A stretch of 64,000 nt of DNA, from the NCBI GenBank assembly GCA_029215795.1, contig JARDYH010000003.1, forward strand, positions 18,206,001 to 18,270,000, read 5' to 3'. Position numbers and translations under genes: made by a program. The notes under the pieces are model-generated. The model searched no databases. It worked only from the letters and a program-made list of their open reading frames with translations, and was not told the origin of the DNA. The stretch's first letter is position 1. Each line of letters opens with the position of its first letter. This stretch comes from Anniella stebbinsi. Its lineage: Eukaryota > Chordata > Lepidosauria > Squamata > Anniellidae. Below are positions 43,101 through 57,974 of the stretch, piece after piece.

Positions 43101-46100
43101 AGTACAAAAGCTAGCTAGCCTTGTAACAGTGAGCTAGAATATGAAAAACAAAAATAAAGCAAGGGGATTTTAAACACATATCCCTCACTATGTCTTTATG
43201 ATGGCCAGGTGGGATGTAGAGATTGTCCTGGCAAAGAGCCTGGAATGATGAAGTCTGAGGTATCTTATATAAGAATACAGTAGTGTAAATCTTATTACGA
43301 GAGATCTACCAGACCGATTTTGCTCATTTTTGTTTTAAACTGAAGCTTAAGCAGTGCAGAAGTGCAGAAAACTGCAAAAATTGAAAAAAGTTCAAAGCCT
43401 GAGCTTTAATAGCAATTAGTTTCCTCTGTACCATACAGGCAGAGCAGCCCCTCTGCCAGCAGGATGACGGACAGCCCTGCTTGGCCAATCACTGTGGTGC
43501 AATGATGGGCCCTGGGTGCAACCATGCAATTACCGCAGGTTATCACTGCCAGCAGGGAGGGAGAAGAGAAGAGAGGCAGCCAATCAGGACGTGTGAGGGA
43601 GGGGAGATCCACTATGCATGAGCCACAATTACATTATTCAAGAACCCTCTGTGGCGAGGGGACTAAGGGGCAAAAAAGTGGCGAAGGAGCAGGAATACTA
43701 GTAACCATGGTGATATGAACTTGGCACTAGTGTTCCAAAGAGGAGCATAATAACAATTATCTAAATGACAGAATCCATATATAGCTATTATGCAGAGATG
43801 GGAGAAGCAATAGCAACCAAACAGAATGACACACTGGATGTAAGAGACATTTGTAATGACTTCAATATATATAAAAATAAACTCCAGACTAGGAGCAATT
43901 AATTACTTTCTTTTCCCCATCTCCAAATTTCCGAATGGATCACATGCAAGTTTCCCATCCAGAAGAAATCATAGGAATTTAAACCCCCAAATTTTTAACC
44001 CTCCTCTCTAACCTCACTCCTTCAGTTTCAGTGGTTGCAAGTCCATCTCCCACACCCAAGATAAAGGTTTTCAAACTGTTCCATATTAAAAACAACAACA
44101 ACATGGGCATTCCATTTCACAAAGGTAATCCACATGCCTTCTACTGCCTTGACTTTCTCCTCCATTTCTCGTTTCCTCTCCTCCTTTAGCATTTGCTCCT
44201 GCTCCTTCTTCTGAACTGCCAGAAGGATCTGACGCTCTTCCTCCTCTTCTCTCCGTCTCTGCTTCTCCATTCTGCTGAGCACCATTGGAGTCACCTGTAG
44301 AAAGAGACACATCTATTTACTTATTTATTCCATTTATTCATTGCTGTGTATGCAACATCTCTGCAAGATAGGTTATGCTGAAAGGTAGTGATTTGTCCAA
44401 GGTCATCAAATGAGCTTCATGTAAATTTGAACCCAGTCCTCCTCAGTCTTAATCTGTCACTTTAGTCACTACAGTATACTGTCTCTCTACTTATGATTAT
44501 ATTACTTGAAGTTATAGTCTTAACAAGAAATATCATCATAGGACAGTATCTCACTTTAATTCTTCTACTGGTTATTATCTATTATGAATGTACCTCCATC
44601 TGGTGAAATTAAAATATAACTAAAGGAAAAATATTGTTTTCTCTGGCAGCATTTCTATAGCTTGATTTCACTACACAGGCCCATATTTAGAAAAATGAAT
44701 AACTAGGGAAGAATTACGTGGGGTGCACAACCCTTTCAGTTCTGAGGCCCACGTCTAGTGTTGGCAGGGCACACGGAGCCAAACATGCATGTGCATGCAC
44801 ACATACATGTGCACATGCACACATATAGCCTATCAACCATGCTTTAAAATGCAGAATAAGTTATAACTGAAATATGCTGCTAACTGAGAATGCAGAAAGA
44901 GACTCAAGCTCTTTAAGAGACAAAGAGTCCCAATATTTTAGAGAATTATTTACTTTTTCAATATATTTAAAATGTATGACAATATCACACACACACAAAT
45001 TATTCCAAATATCTATATATTACAAATGCAACAATAATCTAAACTTAAAAATATGAAAAGAGCAGCACAATTCATAAAATCCTGATTGGCATTAGACCTG
45101 CAGAGTTTATGCATAATCCTGTACATTAATAGCAAACTCATTGAGCGGATCCTCATGCAGCCAACATGGCACCATCCATGGAGAAGAGGGAGACATCAGC
45201 AGGCTTGGGGAAACTACAAGGTGTATACACACACACACACACACACATTAAGGAAGGGAGACCACTCCCCAAAAAAACCTGCCCAATGAGGACTGAGCAT
45301 ACTCAGTGGACACAGAATGCTGACTTGGCTCTTGAGGGGTGGGGGAACCACAGGGAATGGAATGAAGCACCCAGGAAGTGGGCACAGCTGACTTAAAACA
45401 TGAAAAGGTACATTCCACACTGCTACAATTTGTTGCAGCTCCCATTTATATAAGAAAATTACATTGAGCTTGAATTACATTTCAATATTTGCAATGTAAT
45501 CCTAAGTATGTCAACACAGAAATATTTCCAATTAAATTCAATAGGATCCACTCCCAGGTAAATCAGTATAGGATTACAACCTGAGCTGTCGATGTTTGAA
45601 AGACAGTCTATTTAACCTGTGTCAACTGCTCCCAGATTTTTATTAAGCCATTTCTTGGTCTCTATGCGGACTTCAAATACCTGGCCAAAAAGTATTCTAG
45701 CAATTGCTAATAGACAAAACGAGTCTTCATACAACTTAGATATGATTGTTTAAAATAATTAAGAAGACACATTAACAACTCACAAACAGTATTGATTACC
45801 ATATTCCAAAACTTTAGTCCTTTCCTACAATTCTACTACATGTGATAGAACATCTTTAATTGTTTCTCAGTGCCAACATTTGCCAACTCTTACACATTTT
45901 TGTAGAGTTTTCATAATGTGAAATGCTGCTGGGAGATAATTTTGAAACATTTTTCTCTATAGCTTAAGGCAATGAAGAACTGGGATCTTTTACTGAATAA
46001 GAGAAGCTATTATAAGCTCTTCTTATAGACTCCAGAAAACGTCATTATCTATTATAATATCAAATTCTGTGAACTAGCTCTATTCAATGAAAAATATAAT

Positions 46101-46738
46101 AAATTATGAAAAATTTGCTAATTTCCATACATAGTTTGTTTTGGGTGCAGACTGTATAGTTCTCTGAAGAATAATGGGGGGGGGGGTTGGTCAAATTCAT
46201 AGGAAATTAAAAAGGAGTAATGAAGGACTAGGAGGTAGGAGGGACTAAAACCTATGTTAAAAACAAAAGCAACCTCAGCCAATAGAAAACTGTAGCGTTC
46301 CCCTAATTTGAGGTTTTTGTCATAAACTTAAAGTCTATAAACATGCATTCCCCATTATTTGCATTGTGATTCTGATCAAATAGTAGGGCAGGCACCTTCA
46401 GCCTTCAACGTAAGAACTGCCCACAAAGTCAGTCATTACTAGATAAACTGATGCTTGCATCATCTATCAATAGTTCTATCTCATTTACAGAACTGTATAG
46501 CACAGCTCCTTCCTTAATGCCAAGAGAAAACACTATTTATAACTCTAAAGCAGGGGTGCACAACCTGTACACCCCCAAGGTCTGTATTGCAAGCCCCCAT
46601 AGCTACCCTGACATCACCACTGCCATTGCACTCCCCCTACCACTACTCTTCACTCCCTTCCCCAGAGATCCTCATACAGAGCACTCTTTCCCTGCCACCG
46701 CTAGCAGCAAGGAAAGAGCAATCTATACCAGGATCACT

Positions 46739-46775
<37 letters not shown>

Positions 46776-49700
46776 AGCCCCTGGTTGAAAAGCTCATGCA
46801 CCCCTGCTCTATAGCTTCCTTTCCTCTATATTTATGTTATAAATGGTCTCAGTCCTAGTTCTTGCTAAGGTGATACACCTGTGTCTGGGCTACAGCTGGG
46901 AGATCACATGGTGGAATGTTTCTCCATAAAAAATAAATAAATCTCTGCCTGTAAGAAAACAGCATATTAGGTAGATGACTACGTTAGAACCCTTATCTTA
47001 TGTAACTTCTGGCTGCATGTGGATGCTCCCATGATTGAATGCTTTGACCACATAGAAAAATAGATATGTGAAAGGGGTATTCAACCATGGAAGCCTCTCT
47101 CTGTAGTCAGAGATGGCATAGCCCGAACAGGTTTACCACCTTAGTGAAAACTTTGACACCATTTCCTGAGAATTAATGATAATCTGGAGCCTCTGCATTA
47201 CCCTTCAGGCCTTGGCTCATCATTAATCCAAAGAAAAAGCCTGTGTCTCAGTTATTATTGCTTCATTTTTTCACCTGCTTGCAAATGGGACCTAAGGGGG
47301 CACTGATAAATTGCTCGAAAGGCAGACTAGCTTCCACTGTAGATACCCTAAGTGCCTCTCTATTTGTGTTGTTGCAAAAATGCTATTTAGTCATTTCCTT
47401 CAGTAATGCTCCCATTGAGAATTGTCTGACATCATCTTCCACCCCTGCCACTGGCAACAGCCATGCATTAAGGAAGCTACCCCAGGCCTATTTGGTCCTC
47501 CAATAGCAGAACACTTCAGTTCAACAAGGGTTAAAAAAATATTACAAGCCTTGGGCTGTTTTACAACATGCCAGATCCTGAGAGAAAAGTGCAGAGTAGA
47601 GAACTGGATACAAACACCTGCTCCTCGCATCAGAATGCAAGGTGTCCTTTGAGTATAACCCTACCCACCAGAGTGATCTTGTGTATTTGAACTAGTGCTG
47701 CTTCAGTACCCAATTAATCCAAAGTAACACATCCCAGGAGAATAATTTAAAGAGAATCCAAGCAATTAGTTAGTGAAGAGACCTCTTAAGTTATTTAGGA
47801 CCATTTCATCTGACCACTCCCAGGATTGTCCCCGAGAATGTATTCAAATACACTAGTGTCTGCAGAGTTAGATATAGCTGTGTAAAGATAAATATAATAA
47901 AAGAAAATTGCAAAAATAATTAAATACACAGCCTATCTTAACTGGTCTTTCTAGGGAATTATTTCCCAATACTTTTACATTTCTGTAAACAAGTTTTGTT
48001 TCAAACTTTTGACTGCTATGGATCTAGTGTCAACAAATAAATCAAATATCAAATATCAAATTCCTTTATTACAGTTGACAGACCAAAGGCATCACAGATA
48101 TTGTTAACTACATAGGGAATCATAAAAATAAAAACATTGTAAGAATAATAATAATAATAAAAAATACAGAAACTTTTATTCTAATATATTCTAAAATAAT
48201 CAGGCTGATATTAAAACTCTTGTTTGTATTGCCAAATTCAAAAACTTAGCCACCTGTTCTGTTATAGTCTTTGACGAACCTTGTAGTAACAGGTTTAAGA
48301 ATAAAGAATTCAAAGGGCAGCCAGGATGGTAAAGGTGAGGCTGACTCTCTATATTCCACATCAGAAGAGTCCAACACAGCAACCTGAATACATTCTTGTT
48401 TTGCTAACCTTGGGAGTGAGCTATGTAGTACACTGAAGACACCACATGTCTGCCCCCAGCCTGCTAAAACCAGATTGTTCAATAAACTTAACAGGCAATT
48501 GCTTAAGAACACATCATGCTGCCTTCTTTGAGTCAGACCATTGGTCCATGTAACCCAGACTTGTCTAACCTGACTGGCTACAGCTCTCCAGCATCTCAGC
48601 AGAAGTTTTTCCCATCACCTGATCCTTTTATCACGGAGATCCAGAGGATTGCTTAATTCCTCACCTTATCCATATAAAGTGTGTGCACAACCTGTTGTAC
48701 TCTGTTGTTTGACTACATGGTGGATGCTACAACTGAAAAGGCCTTTCTTCTGCACCATGTCCAAATGAGCTTCAGTAGGCTCAGGTATGATAAACAAGGC
48801 CTCCCAGTAAGAACTTAGAGACCAGGGAGAAGGTGGTCTCTCAGATAACCTGGTCCTGAGCTGTTTAAGGACTTATAACCTGTAGTAACACCTTGAACAT
48901 GGCTTGGCATAGCTACCGAGCCATATTCAAGCTGAGCCCAGAAATGCATTGGAGACTACTGCAGCTGGTACAGTATTGGTGTAATACAATCTGACCATCT
49001 AGTTCTAATGAGGATTCAAGTGGCCACGTTCAGTACCATCTGAAGTTTCCCAAGTTGTCTTCAAAGGCAGACCTATTTAGAGTGCATTACAGTAGTCCAG
49101 TCTGGATGGAATTAGGGCATGCATAACTGAGGCCAGATCCATTTTCCCTACATAGGGTCGCAGCTCACATACCTACCAAAGCTGATAAAAGGCCCTCCTG
49201 GCTACTATACTTCCATAAATACTCTGTTTTGTTATGTACGTTTGCAGGTTATGTACTTTGGCAGAAATAATCATAATGAATAAGTTTAATGTAAGCAAGT
49301 GTAAAGTAATGCACACTGAAGCAAAAAGTCCTAGCTTCACGTATATCCCATTATCCTCTTCCCTCTGTTGTCTCCCCTCTGCTAAAAATTAAGTTTGTAA
49401 GCTCTTCAGAGCATAGACCCGTCTTTGCTTATATTACTCCACAAAGCACCGTAAAGATGGCGTTAAACAGGGGGTAAAACCACCAACCTCTTTGGCTTGG
49501 TGTTTGGGTTCAGCTGTATCTTAAGTTGTTCTGGTTCAAGCCAATGAAAGTTCATGAACTGGTTCAGTTCAGCATGAGATTTACCCCCAAACAAAATATT
49601 ACTCTCCTGAATGATGGCAAAATGCAACAGAAGTACTTTGAGTGCAGAACCTCAACTGTGAGGCAATATATTGTGTGATTGGGTGGAAATGCTGTTGAGC

Positions 49701-52700
49701 CTGAAGAATATGGGTTTGCAGGTTTTCTGCAGTGCCACCGACATGCCTGCAGCTGAGGACACTGTGGGCTATGCAAAACAATAGCCTACAGGGACTTCTG
49801 ATCTCTGCCTTCTGCTCTCTCTTCTGATATAGCCCCCACAAAAGACATTCTCAGACTTCAAGAATATAAGATTTGCAGCCCCATCTGCCTTGGTCTTGCT
49901 GTAGACATTGTACAACCCCTGTCCCCCCTTTTATTTCCTCCTGTATGATCCCAACTAGGATTTCTGCAGTTTCTCCTTAATGAAGGTGCTGCTCAGAAGC
50001 TTTTTAATGAGGAGCTAATCTGAACCACCTGTCTGAGAAATACCCTGAAGGATTAGAAACCTACAAAACAGTTGCATCAGAGATTTAAGTTTCATCTACA
50101 TCTTGGAACTAGAAGGAAGGCACCATTCCACAGAAAGGATACATGTTCAGTAACAAGGAGGGTTTGGGGCTGCTGCTACTACAATCTTCCCAACTTCCCT
50201 GCATCATGTCTTGGAAATCCTTCCAATTTAAAGAGAAGCAGAGACACAAAGCACTTGATATTCTGTTTCTCCTCCCCTTAGGCAAAAACAAAAAACTGCA
50301 AAGAGGGACTTGAGTAAACAGGAGCCCAGACTCATTCACTGGCCATTAAGTACCTACATTAAGTACCATGGGGGCATTAGCAAGCCTGCTACTGATTAGC
50401 ATCCATTTGTCTCTCTGTATCCAAATATGAGATCTTTGCTGCTGCAAATAATATGCACCAAATAATTACATGGATGTTTTATTTTTCTGTTGCACCTCTA
50501 AAATCTAAAAATGGAAATAATGCAGCAGTGCATATCTCTCTCCTGGGGTTCCACTATTAAACAAGAGAAGTGACTCTTAAGGTGAAGACATAAGATCACA
50601 TTTTTTACTCTGATTAATTAACCTAGAATTACCACTTCTTGGCTTCACAGTTTATAATCCTCTTTTTTCACAAAGTTATATTGAAAGAATTGACTATCGT
50701 TCGGAAAAAGCTGAATTCTACAAGTTGTATACATTATGCAAATTAGGCATTTCCCCATAATTTTTCTTATTTAAAACAATTTTGTGATGTACAGACAGCC
50801 TGGGGTGTGTTCTCATACCATTGTGTCCAGTTTCTCTATAAATCTCTTTAGAACTTCCATAAGAAGGTAGTTCTGCCTCTTCATCAGTTTGCCAAAACCA
50901 TCTCTGAAAGTCATTGTTAATTTTTCAACATTTTGTTCTATTTATCCAAAAACTAGAACAATGTGTTACATAAAAAAATATCAATCCAGACCTCACCAGT
51001 TATGACATCTCAGACATTTGCAATCTCAGATTCTTCCAGTTGACAGCTTGTCATCAGTCTAGACATTCTTAACATCCTTTCCCAATCAACCTTGCTGGGT
51101 CCCAGGTACATTTCTATTCCTCAGATTTCTACTTGTGTATAGCAAGAAAGGCAATTGGCAACACTCCATGTACAAGGCAGAAACAACTTCAGAAGTAACT
51201 TGGCATGAAACTCAGATTTGGGAAGACAGTGATTTGTAATGATATAATGCAGGATCTGCCACTGTGTACCATCTCACTTCCCAGATGTGGAAGAAACTGC
51301 CAGTTTATTAATGCTAATTCTATTGGACACACTGACCTATTCTGCTATCCTGTAACATTTCATATTTATGTTATTATTCCTAAAGCTGTTATAGAAATTT
51401 ACACTCAAAGATGCCTTCTGCACTAGAATACACTAGGCACCCAGATGAGTGGGGTTGAGCTCATTCTGGAAGGGGTCGCACTCAACACTACCTGGATAGA
51501 GATAGCCTAGCTTCAGTGATCCATGCCCTGCTAACCCGTTTAGATTAGTGCAATGTGTTGCACATGGGGCTGCCTTTGAAAATGGTCTGGAAACCAACTG
51601 GTGCAAAATCTGGTTACAAATGTATTAACTAGGACTGGGCATTATGAACATATTATGCCAGTATTGTATCATCTTCACTGGTTCCTGGTCCATTTCCAGA
51701 ACGATTCAAAGTGCTGGTTTTGACCTTTAAAGCCCTTCATAACTTGGGACCTTGGTATCTTAAGGATTGCCTATTCCTGTATGTACCTATCTGACTCCTG
51801 AGATCATTAACTGACGTCCTTTTTTAAGTGCCTCTGCCAAGTGAGTTATGAGTGAAAAGGCATTTTCAGTAGTGGTTCCCCATTTGTGGAATGCTGTTCC
51901 AGAGCGACCTATCTGGTGCCTACTTTAATGTATTTTTGGTGTCAGGCAAAACTCTTTTTATTTTCTGCGTTTTTTAAATCTCTGCTCCCTGCTTTTAATT
52001 GTTCTGTGTTAATCTTAACTGGTGTGTTTTTATTTGTGGCATGTTATTATATTTTACTATAATGTATTTTAAAACTTTTATTATTTATTTATTTTGTGAG
52101 CGACCCAGAAAACTTACTGTTATGAAGCAGCATAGAAATAGCATAACTAGCACAAACCTCAAATAAAACACATGCCTAGCACACCTATTCTCAAGAGGTC
52201 TCTTACCTCTTGCCGGATTTGCTTGATGTGCTGATGATCTGACATCCACCTGGAAGAAAACTCCATCCGGTGCAAACGGTTTTCCTAAAAAACGGGGAAA
52301 GAAGTTAACATAGATCATCACAGTTACTGCTGTGAGTATCTATTATTCATTATTAATAATAATTTCTACAATATTTTCAATATGCAAAGGGCTTCACAAT
52401 GTATTTCTTATTTATGTGTTATAAAGTCTTGATGCCTTTATTAAGCTAGAACCATATGAAACTACCTAAAGAACTGCCCTATGTATTCAGTTGCTAGGGG
52501 TGATTTTTAAAACAACATCAAAAACATCATTGGTTCAGGCAGCAGCTTACCAACAGCTCAGGCAAGAGGTATTTCTTAGCTCAGCTATTTCTATTAGCCT
52601 AATTTTAAAACAAGATAAAAAACAAGCTATTTTTTTAAAACAACAACAACCAGCCACTAAAATGTTGCTGCTGTGATTAAGTACCCTCCAGAAAAGGTGC

Positions 52701-55700
52701 TAGAAGACCACCCAGTGCAACCTTCCACTACAAACAGGACCATCCACTCACCCATCCACCTGCCTCCCCTCTATCTACTAGCTCCCACTTCCTGACTCTT
52801 CTCAACCTAAAATATAATATGTCAAAACGAGAGAGTGAGTATCTCCACTCATACCAGTCAAGACCTGCCAATTTGAACTGAAGGGCAAGGGAGAGAACAC
52901 ATATTCACTAAGACACTCTCAAGGAAAACGTTATTAAGTTTATCTTCATTCTATTCAAATTCCATCTCTGAACATACCTGCAGCCACCACGCATGGAGGT
53001 TACCAATTCTTCCTAAACAAAACAAAATGGCCTTGTCTACGACATGTGGAAATTGTATTCTTCAAAGTATCTCTTCAACAGTTCCAGATAGCCAAACCTC
53101 TTTCTATCTTTCCCCATTGTTCCTGGCTATCTGAATTTAACCTTGTGAAAGGATGCACTCTTTAAAATCTTCTAATATTCTAAATCTTCAAGATTGTGAA
53201 GAAAACATTGAACACCTACTGGTAATATGTGCAATTGCCTTGGAAATTCAAAGAGTCAGTGTGAATGATCCAAAAGCCAAATGTCTTCTTCTATGCACAG
53301 GTCCTGCCTCTTACCCTAGCACCATGCCCTGTCACTTTTCTTCTCCACAACTACTGCCTCTCCAATATTATCCATGTGTACCCAACCCTTTCTCCTGCAT
53401 GAATCTGTGCATGTCCCAAAAAAGGGACAGATCAAGCAAATTTTCATAGGTTACAAAAGTATGAAAATGCGTTTAAGAAAATTAATATCATCTGGATAAT
53501 TTATTCCAACAACATAATGCTGGCCACAGAATTTTAGACCTGTAATCTTCTTCTTCTTCTTCTTCTTCTTCTTCTTCTTCTTCTTCTTCTTCTTCTTCTT
53601 CTTCGTACAACCAAGAAGCATACTTGTTTGGCTGCTCTCAACACTTGAGGCTGCCTGAAAGGATTCAAATATTCTGACTTACCTTTTGTGCAATCATGTT
53701 GCAGATCTCTGGAAGGAAGTCTTCACTCAGAAGCTTGTAGAGCTGTCTCTCCCTTAAAGATGTTCTTTCTCGGAAGCTCTCCGTGACCTGCCTCCATTCC
53801 TCTTCTGTCTGACACAGCAGCCACCATGCTCCATGACCTGGTCCTTGCGAACCTTCCATAAAATAAAGACACAGTGTTGCTAAATCAAATAGAGCACTGA
53901 CATTACTTCTAATAGGCCTTCCAAGACATGACCATATGATGGTACCAATAAGCCAAAATTCATACTTCTGCAGGATGCATTTTGCAATTTTTTCTTGTAC
54001 ATATAATTATTGATTGGGACAACACCCACAAGAAATTCACTGGTGACAAATCAAAGTAGATTCAATATTTAGATTTCAGCTATTTGGTTTATTAATTTTA
54101 GCTAAAATTTGATGGATATGACATTTACTACATATCCTCAATCTAATACTAGACTTAATGCCTTAAAACTGAAAACATGAACGAAACAAACGGTCAGCAT
54201 GGCACCATGGTGACATGACTAACTGGCTTCCCTCAGACATTCTTCTCTAGTCAGTTGCTGGGTGCTCTGCATTCCTTTGGGGCATTTTAAAGGCCTTAAA
54301 ATGTAAGCAGCATCTTTCTACAAATATGTATAATGTCTTTTATCTGTTGAAGGGCTAAACTAAATGTGAGGATAATTGCATGACTGCATTTAATGTGTGT
54401 AGCGTCAGAATGGCTACATGCTACCTCCAGGATCAGAGACAGTTGCTGGGGATCTATTGCCTCATACCTCGTGGGCTTTCCAGAGGCATTTTGCTGGTCA
54501 CTGTGGAAAACAGGATGCTGGATTAGATGGGCCTTTGGTCTGGCCCAGCACCTTTTCATATGTTCTTTACCCACTTTTGCTCCGCCCACATATGCTACTG
54601 ATCCTGATCCCTCCCCGTGAACTCAGAAGAAGAAAATAGACATTTAAAAAGCAAGCACACATGCCTAGTTTGGCCCTAGATATATACTGTATCTGAACTC
54701 GCCTATCTACATTGTGGGCAAGTTTAGATATACAATATATGTAAGTGTATTATTCTCATAAGGAAGATTAATCAGTGCTTGAGCATGCACAAGTCTGTAG
54801 CATGGCCATAATGAAAACTCTGTCATCAGTGACAATCTAGAGAAAGAATCTGGGTCAGATGCTCCACTGTAAAAGGGGATGGATTCAACCAGGGAATATA
54901 AGATTTCCCTTCCCTCCTCCTATGACATAATGAGGAAGAATACAGGTGCTCAAAAGAGGATTTGGTATCATGTACCTTGCATGCATATTCTGCCCCATGA
55001 CTGAAAGAATATCATGATATCAGGGAAAACAGTATCTCTAGTTTTAGAGGGATCAAATAGCCTAAATGCATTCACACTCAGCTGCCATTCCTTTAAATAC
55101 AGGAAGAACTGTTCTACTGAAAATCCAAGGAATCCAACATTTTGTTCCCCATCTGCTCAGAATGAAATGGGCAAAAGAGAGAAGAGAGGCTCTCCCTTCT
55201 GGAATATTGCGCTTTTAGATTAACTATGTTTAAACTTCCCCTTACCATTTCTTAATTGTGACTCATGCACAAGTGCATTTTCTTCTGCCTTCTCTCTATA
55301 AGCAAAAAGAAAAGATAATATACTATTAGAAAATGATAAAAAGCAAATTAAACAAAGAAATACGCCTACTGCTGGGATAAAACATACTGCCGCTGAAATG
55401 TCACATGGTTTGTAGATAGAAACATCATTTTAGTCTGAAAAGACAAACTGTGAGGTGAATCTGGTCCCTTAGGACTCAACCCTCAGTAAAAAGAAAATAT
55501 TTCTAGGGTTCATAGTTCCAGAGAGAAGCCTGAGATCATATGGACAGAACCTGGGGCTAAGTAGAGTCAATTGGCCAATTCATCAAAATTAGCCACTATG
55601 GTTATTTAAATTGTGTTGTGTGCTAGACATAGTTTCCATAATGTCCTGTCAACCAAACCTAGGCAGCATGGTTTGTTGGAGGTAGAAAAAACCCTCCAAT

Positions 55701-56769
55701 AACCCTGCAACAGCCCATAAGTTATTGGAGAGTTGTTTCTCCTTCCAACAAGCCATGCCACTTGGGTTCAGACAACTTGACAAGCTGCACCTGGGCAGTG
55801 ATTAAGGAAATCGCACCCAAGATGCATCACAATTTAAATAAGCCACAGTGGCTAATTTAACCTGGTTCATTAACCTGGCTTGCATGACATGTCAGGCCAC
55901 TGTGGCTTCATTTTCCCACAGGGGCTATTACGTCATACTCTGAATTGTTGTCTCATGCGAACCCAGGTGGCAGGTGTTGTTTGTTGGTTAGACAAACCTC
56001 AAATAACCCTAAAACAAGCCATAGGTTATTTGAAGGTTGTCTAAACCTCAAATAACCTTTGCCGCCTTGATTCATACGATACAATAACCCATGGTAAGTT
56101 GGGCATCCATGGGCTCCATGCAAAAATGGTGTCCATGGGTGCCCAGCACAATGCAACAGCCCCCATGGGTAAGTTAAGCCATGTTGGAGCATTGTGTTGT
56201 GTAAACTAGATCAACTGTTGAAAAAATGGGTGAGGGAAGGTAGAAGGGCTCCTAATGAAATTCACATACCCCATCTTCTGACTCTTCGCAATTTTAGCTA
56301 AATTATGCCCCATATGCTCTAAAACAATAATTAGGGGATCAGCACAGGAGGTCTGCCCCCTTCCAATAATTCAAGCAGTGGAGTTTTCAGTGGACAAAGC
56401 TTATACAGCTTCCTTCCCACCCTGTCCATGTATGATCCTCTCAGATATATGCCTCATTTCCATTATACCACCACTAATAAAAAGTGCCACATTCTCTAAA
56501 AGTGCAACCTTTACAATAAAAATAAAGAACCTGAATAAAGTACATTTATACAAATTAACATGTTTTTGAGTCTGAAATCAGTGTTTGTGCTTCCTTAGGC
56601 CCAGGTCAATCCATCCCTAAATCAATTCTAAAAGCAGCCATTTTAGGATTCAGCAGCATGAAAGTTTAAAACACAGTGATATCTTAAAGGCAAACTACTT
56701 TATTGTGATATGGATTTTGAAACAAAGACCTGCTTCATGAGCTGCAAAGGTACAATGGACACACATATT

Positions 56770-56811
<42 letters not shown>

Positions 56812-57936
56812 ACACTAAAGGAAAACCAATTTCACAAAGGTATTCCATTTGTTTAAAACTTTTTTATACTGCCCTTTCAATTAAAAAAAATCCAAGTCTG
56901 TTTAGAATAAATCATAAAATAGTGAAACAACAACAATAAACAGAACAAGCAGCACGAAACGCAATCACAGAAATAAAAAAGTACATACAATATTTGAAAA
57001 CCCGGGGAAATTAAACAGTCTTCACCTAACACCTAAAAGACAATAACATAAGTGACAAGAGAGCCTCCTTGAGGGACAAATTCCACAAGTGGGGCATGAC
57101 CTGCCTCACCTCAGATGGTAACGGCACTCAGTATGGAGATCTCATTGCACGGTTAGGTTGATGTGGGAGAACATGTTCCCTCAAATATCTGGATCCCAAG
57201 CTTTGTAAGCACCAGCACATTGAATTGTGCTCAAAAACTGACAAGCCAGTGGAACTCTTTCGGCACCGGAGAGATGAGATCCAAATGCCCAGTCTGGATG
57301 TGTTTTGATCTAACTACAATTTCCAGGCAGCCTTCAAAGGCAGCTCCACATACTCTGGAGGTTACCAGAGTATGAATAATTAGGGCTGTGCACAGCTTTC
57401 CCCGACTTGCCTCAGAGGCTGTTTCGGAGCCTCCGAAATGGCCCCAATTCGACTCGGGGTGCTTCAGGGGTGCCTGCTTTGCTGCTGAAGCGAAACTCTG
57501 CCCCTTGGCGGCAAGTCGTCCCTGCATCTTCTTGAGTGCCGCCCGCATGGATCAATGTGCACTCACCAGACTGTGAACCAGATCCTTTAGGCCAAGTGAG
57601 TGCAACTCCATCCAGAACAGGTTGCAAACTACCTCCCTGGATAGATGAGCCAGGATTGAACTTCAATTTGTTGGCCCGCACCTAGTCCATTACTGCTTCC
57701 AGGCAGCACTTCCACTGCTTCACCTGAAGCCAATGTAAAGGACAGATAGAGTTGAGTGTCATCTGCATATTAATGACACCCAACTTCAAAACTCCAGATG
57801 AGACTCACTCAGCAGTTTCATGTTGATTTTCAAAAAGCATATTTAATCATATGTGTCATGTTTTGATCAGTTTTATGTATTTTATCATACTGTTGTTCCC
57901 TGCCTCGATCCAGACAGAGAGGCGGGTAAGAAATAA

Positions 57937-57974
<38 letters not shown>

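Noticed and set aside
57388..57576. Gene candidate in the GC-rich patch with open frames on both strands
   Set aside because: It lies within antisense L2 ORF2 remnants and seems to be an insert in them; no family resemblance.
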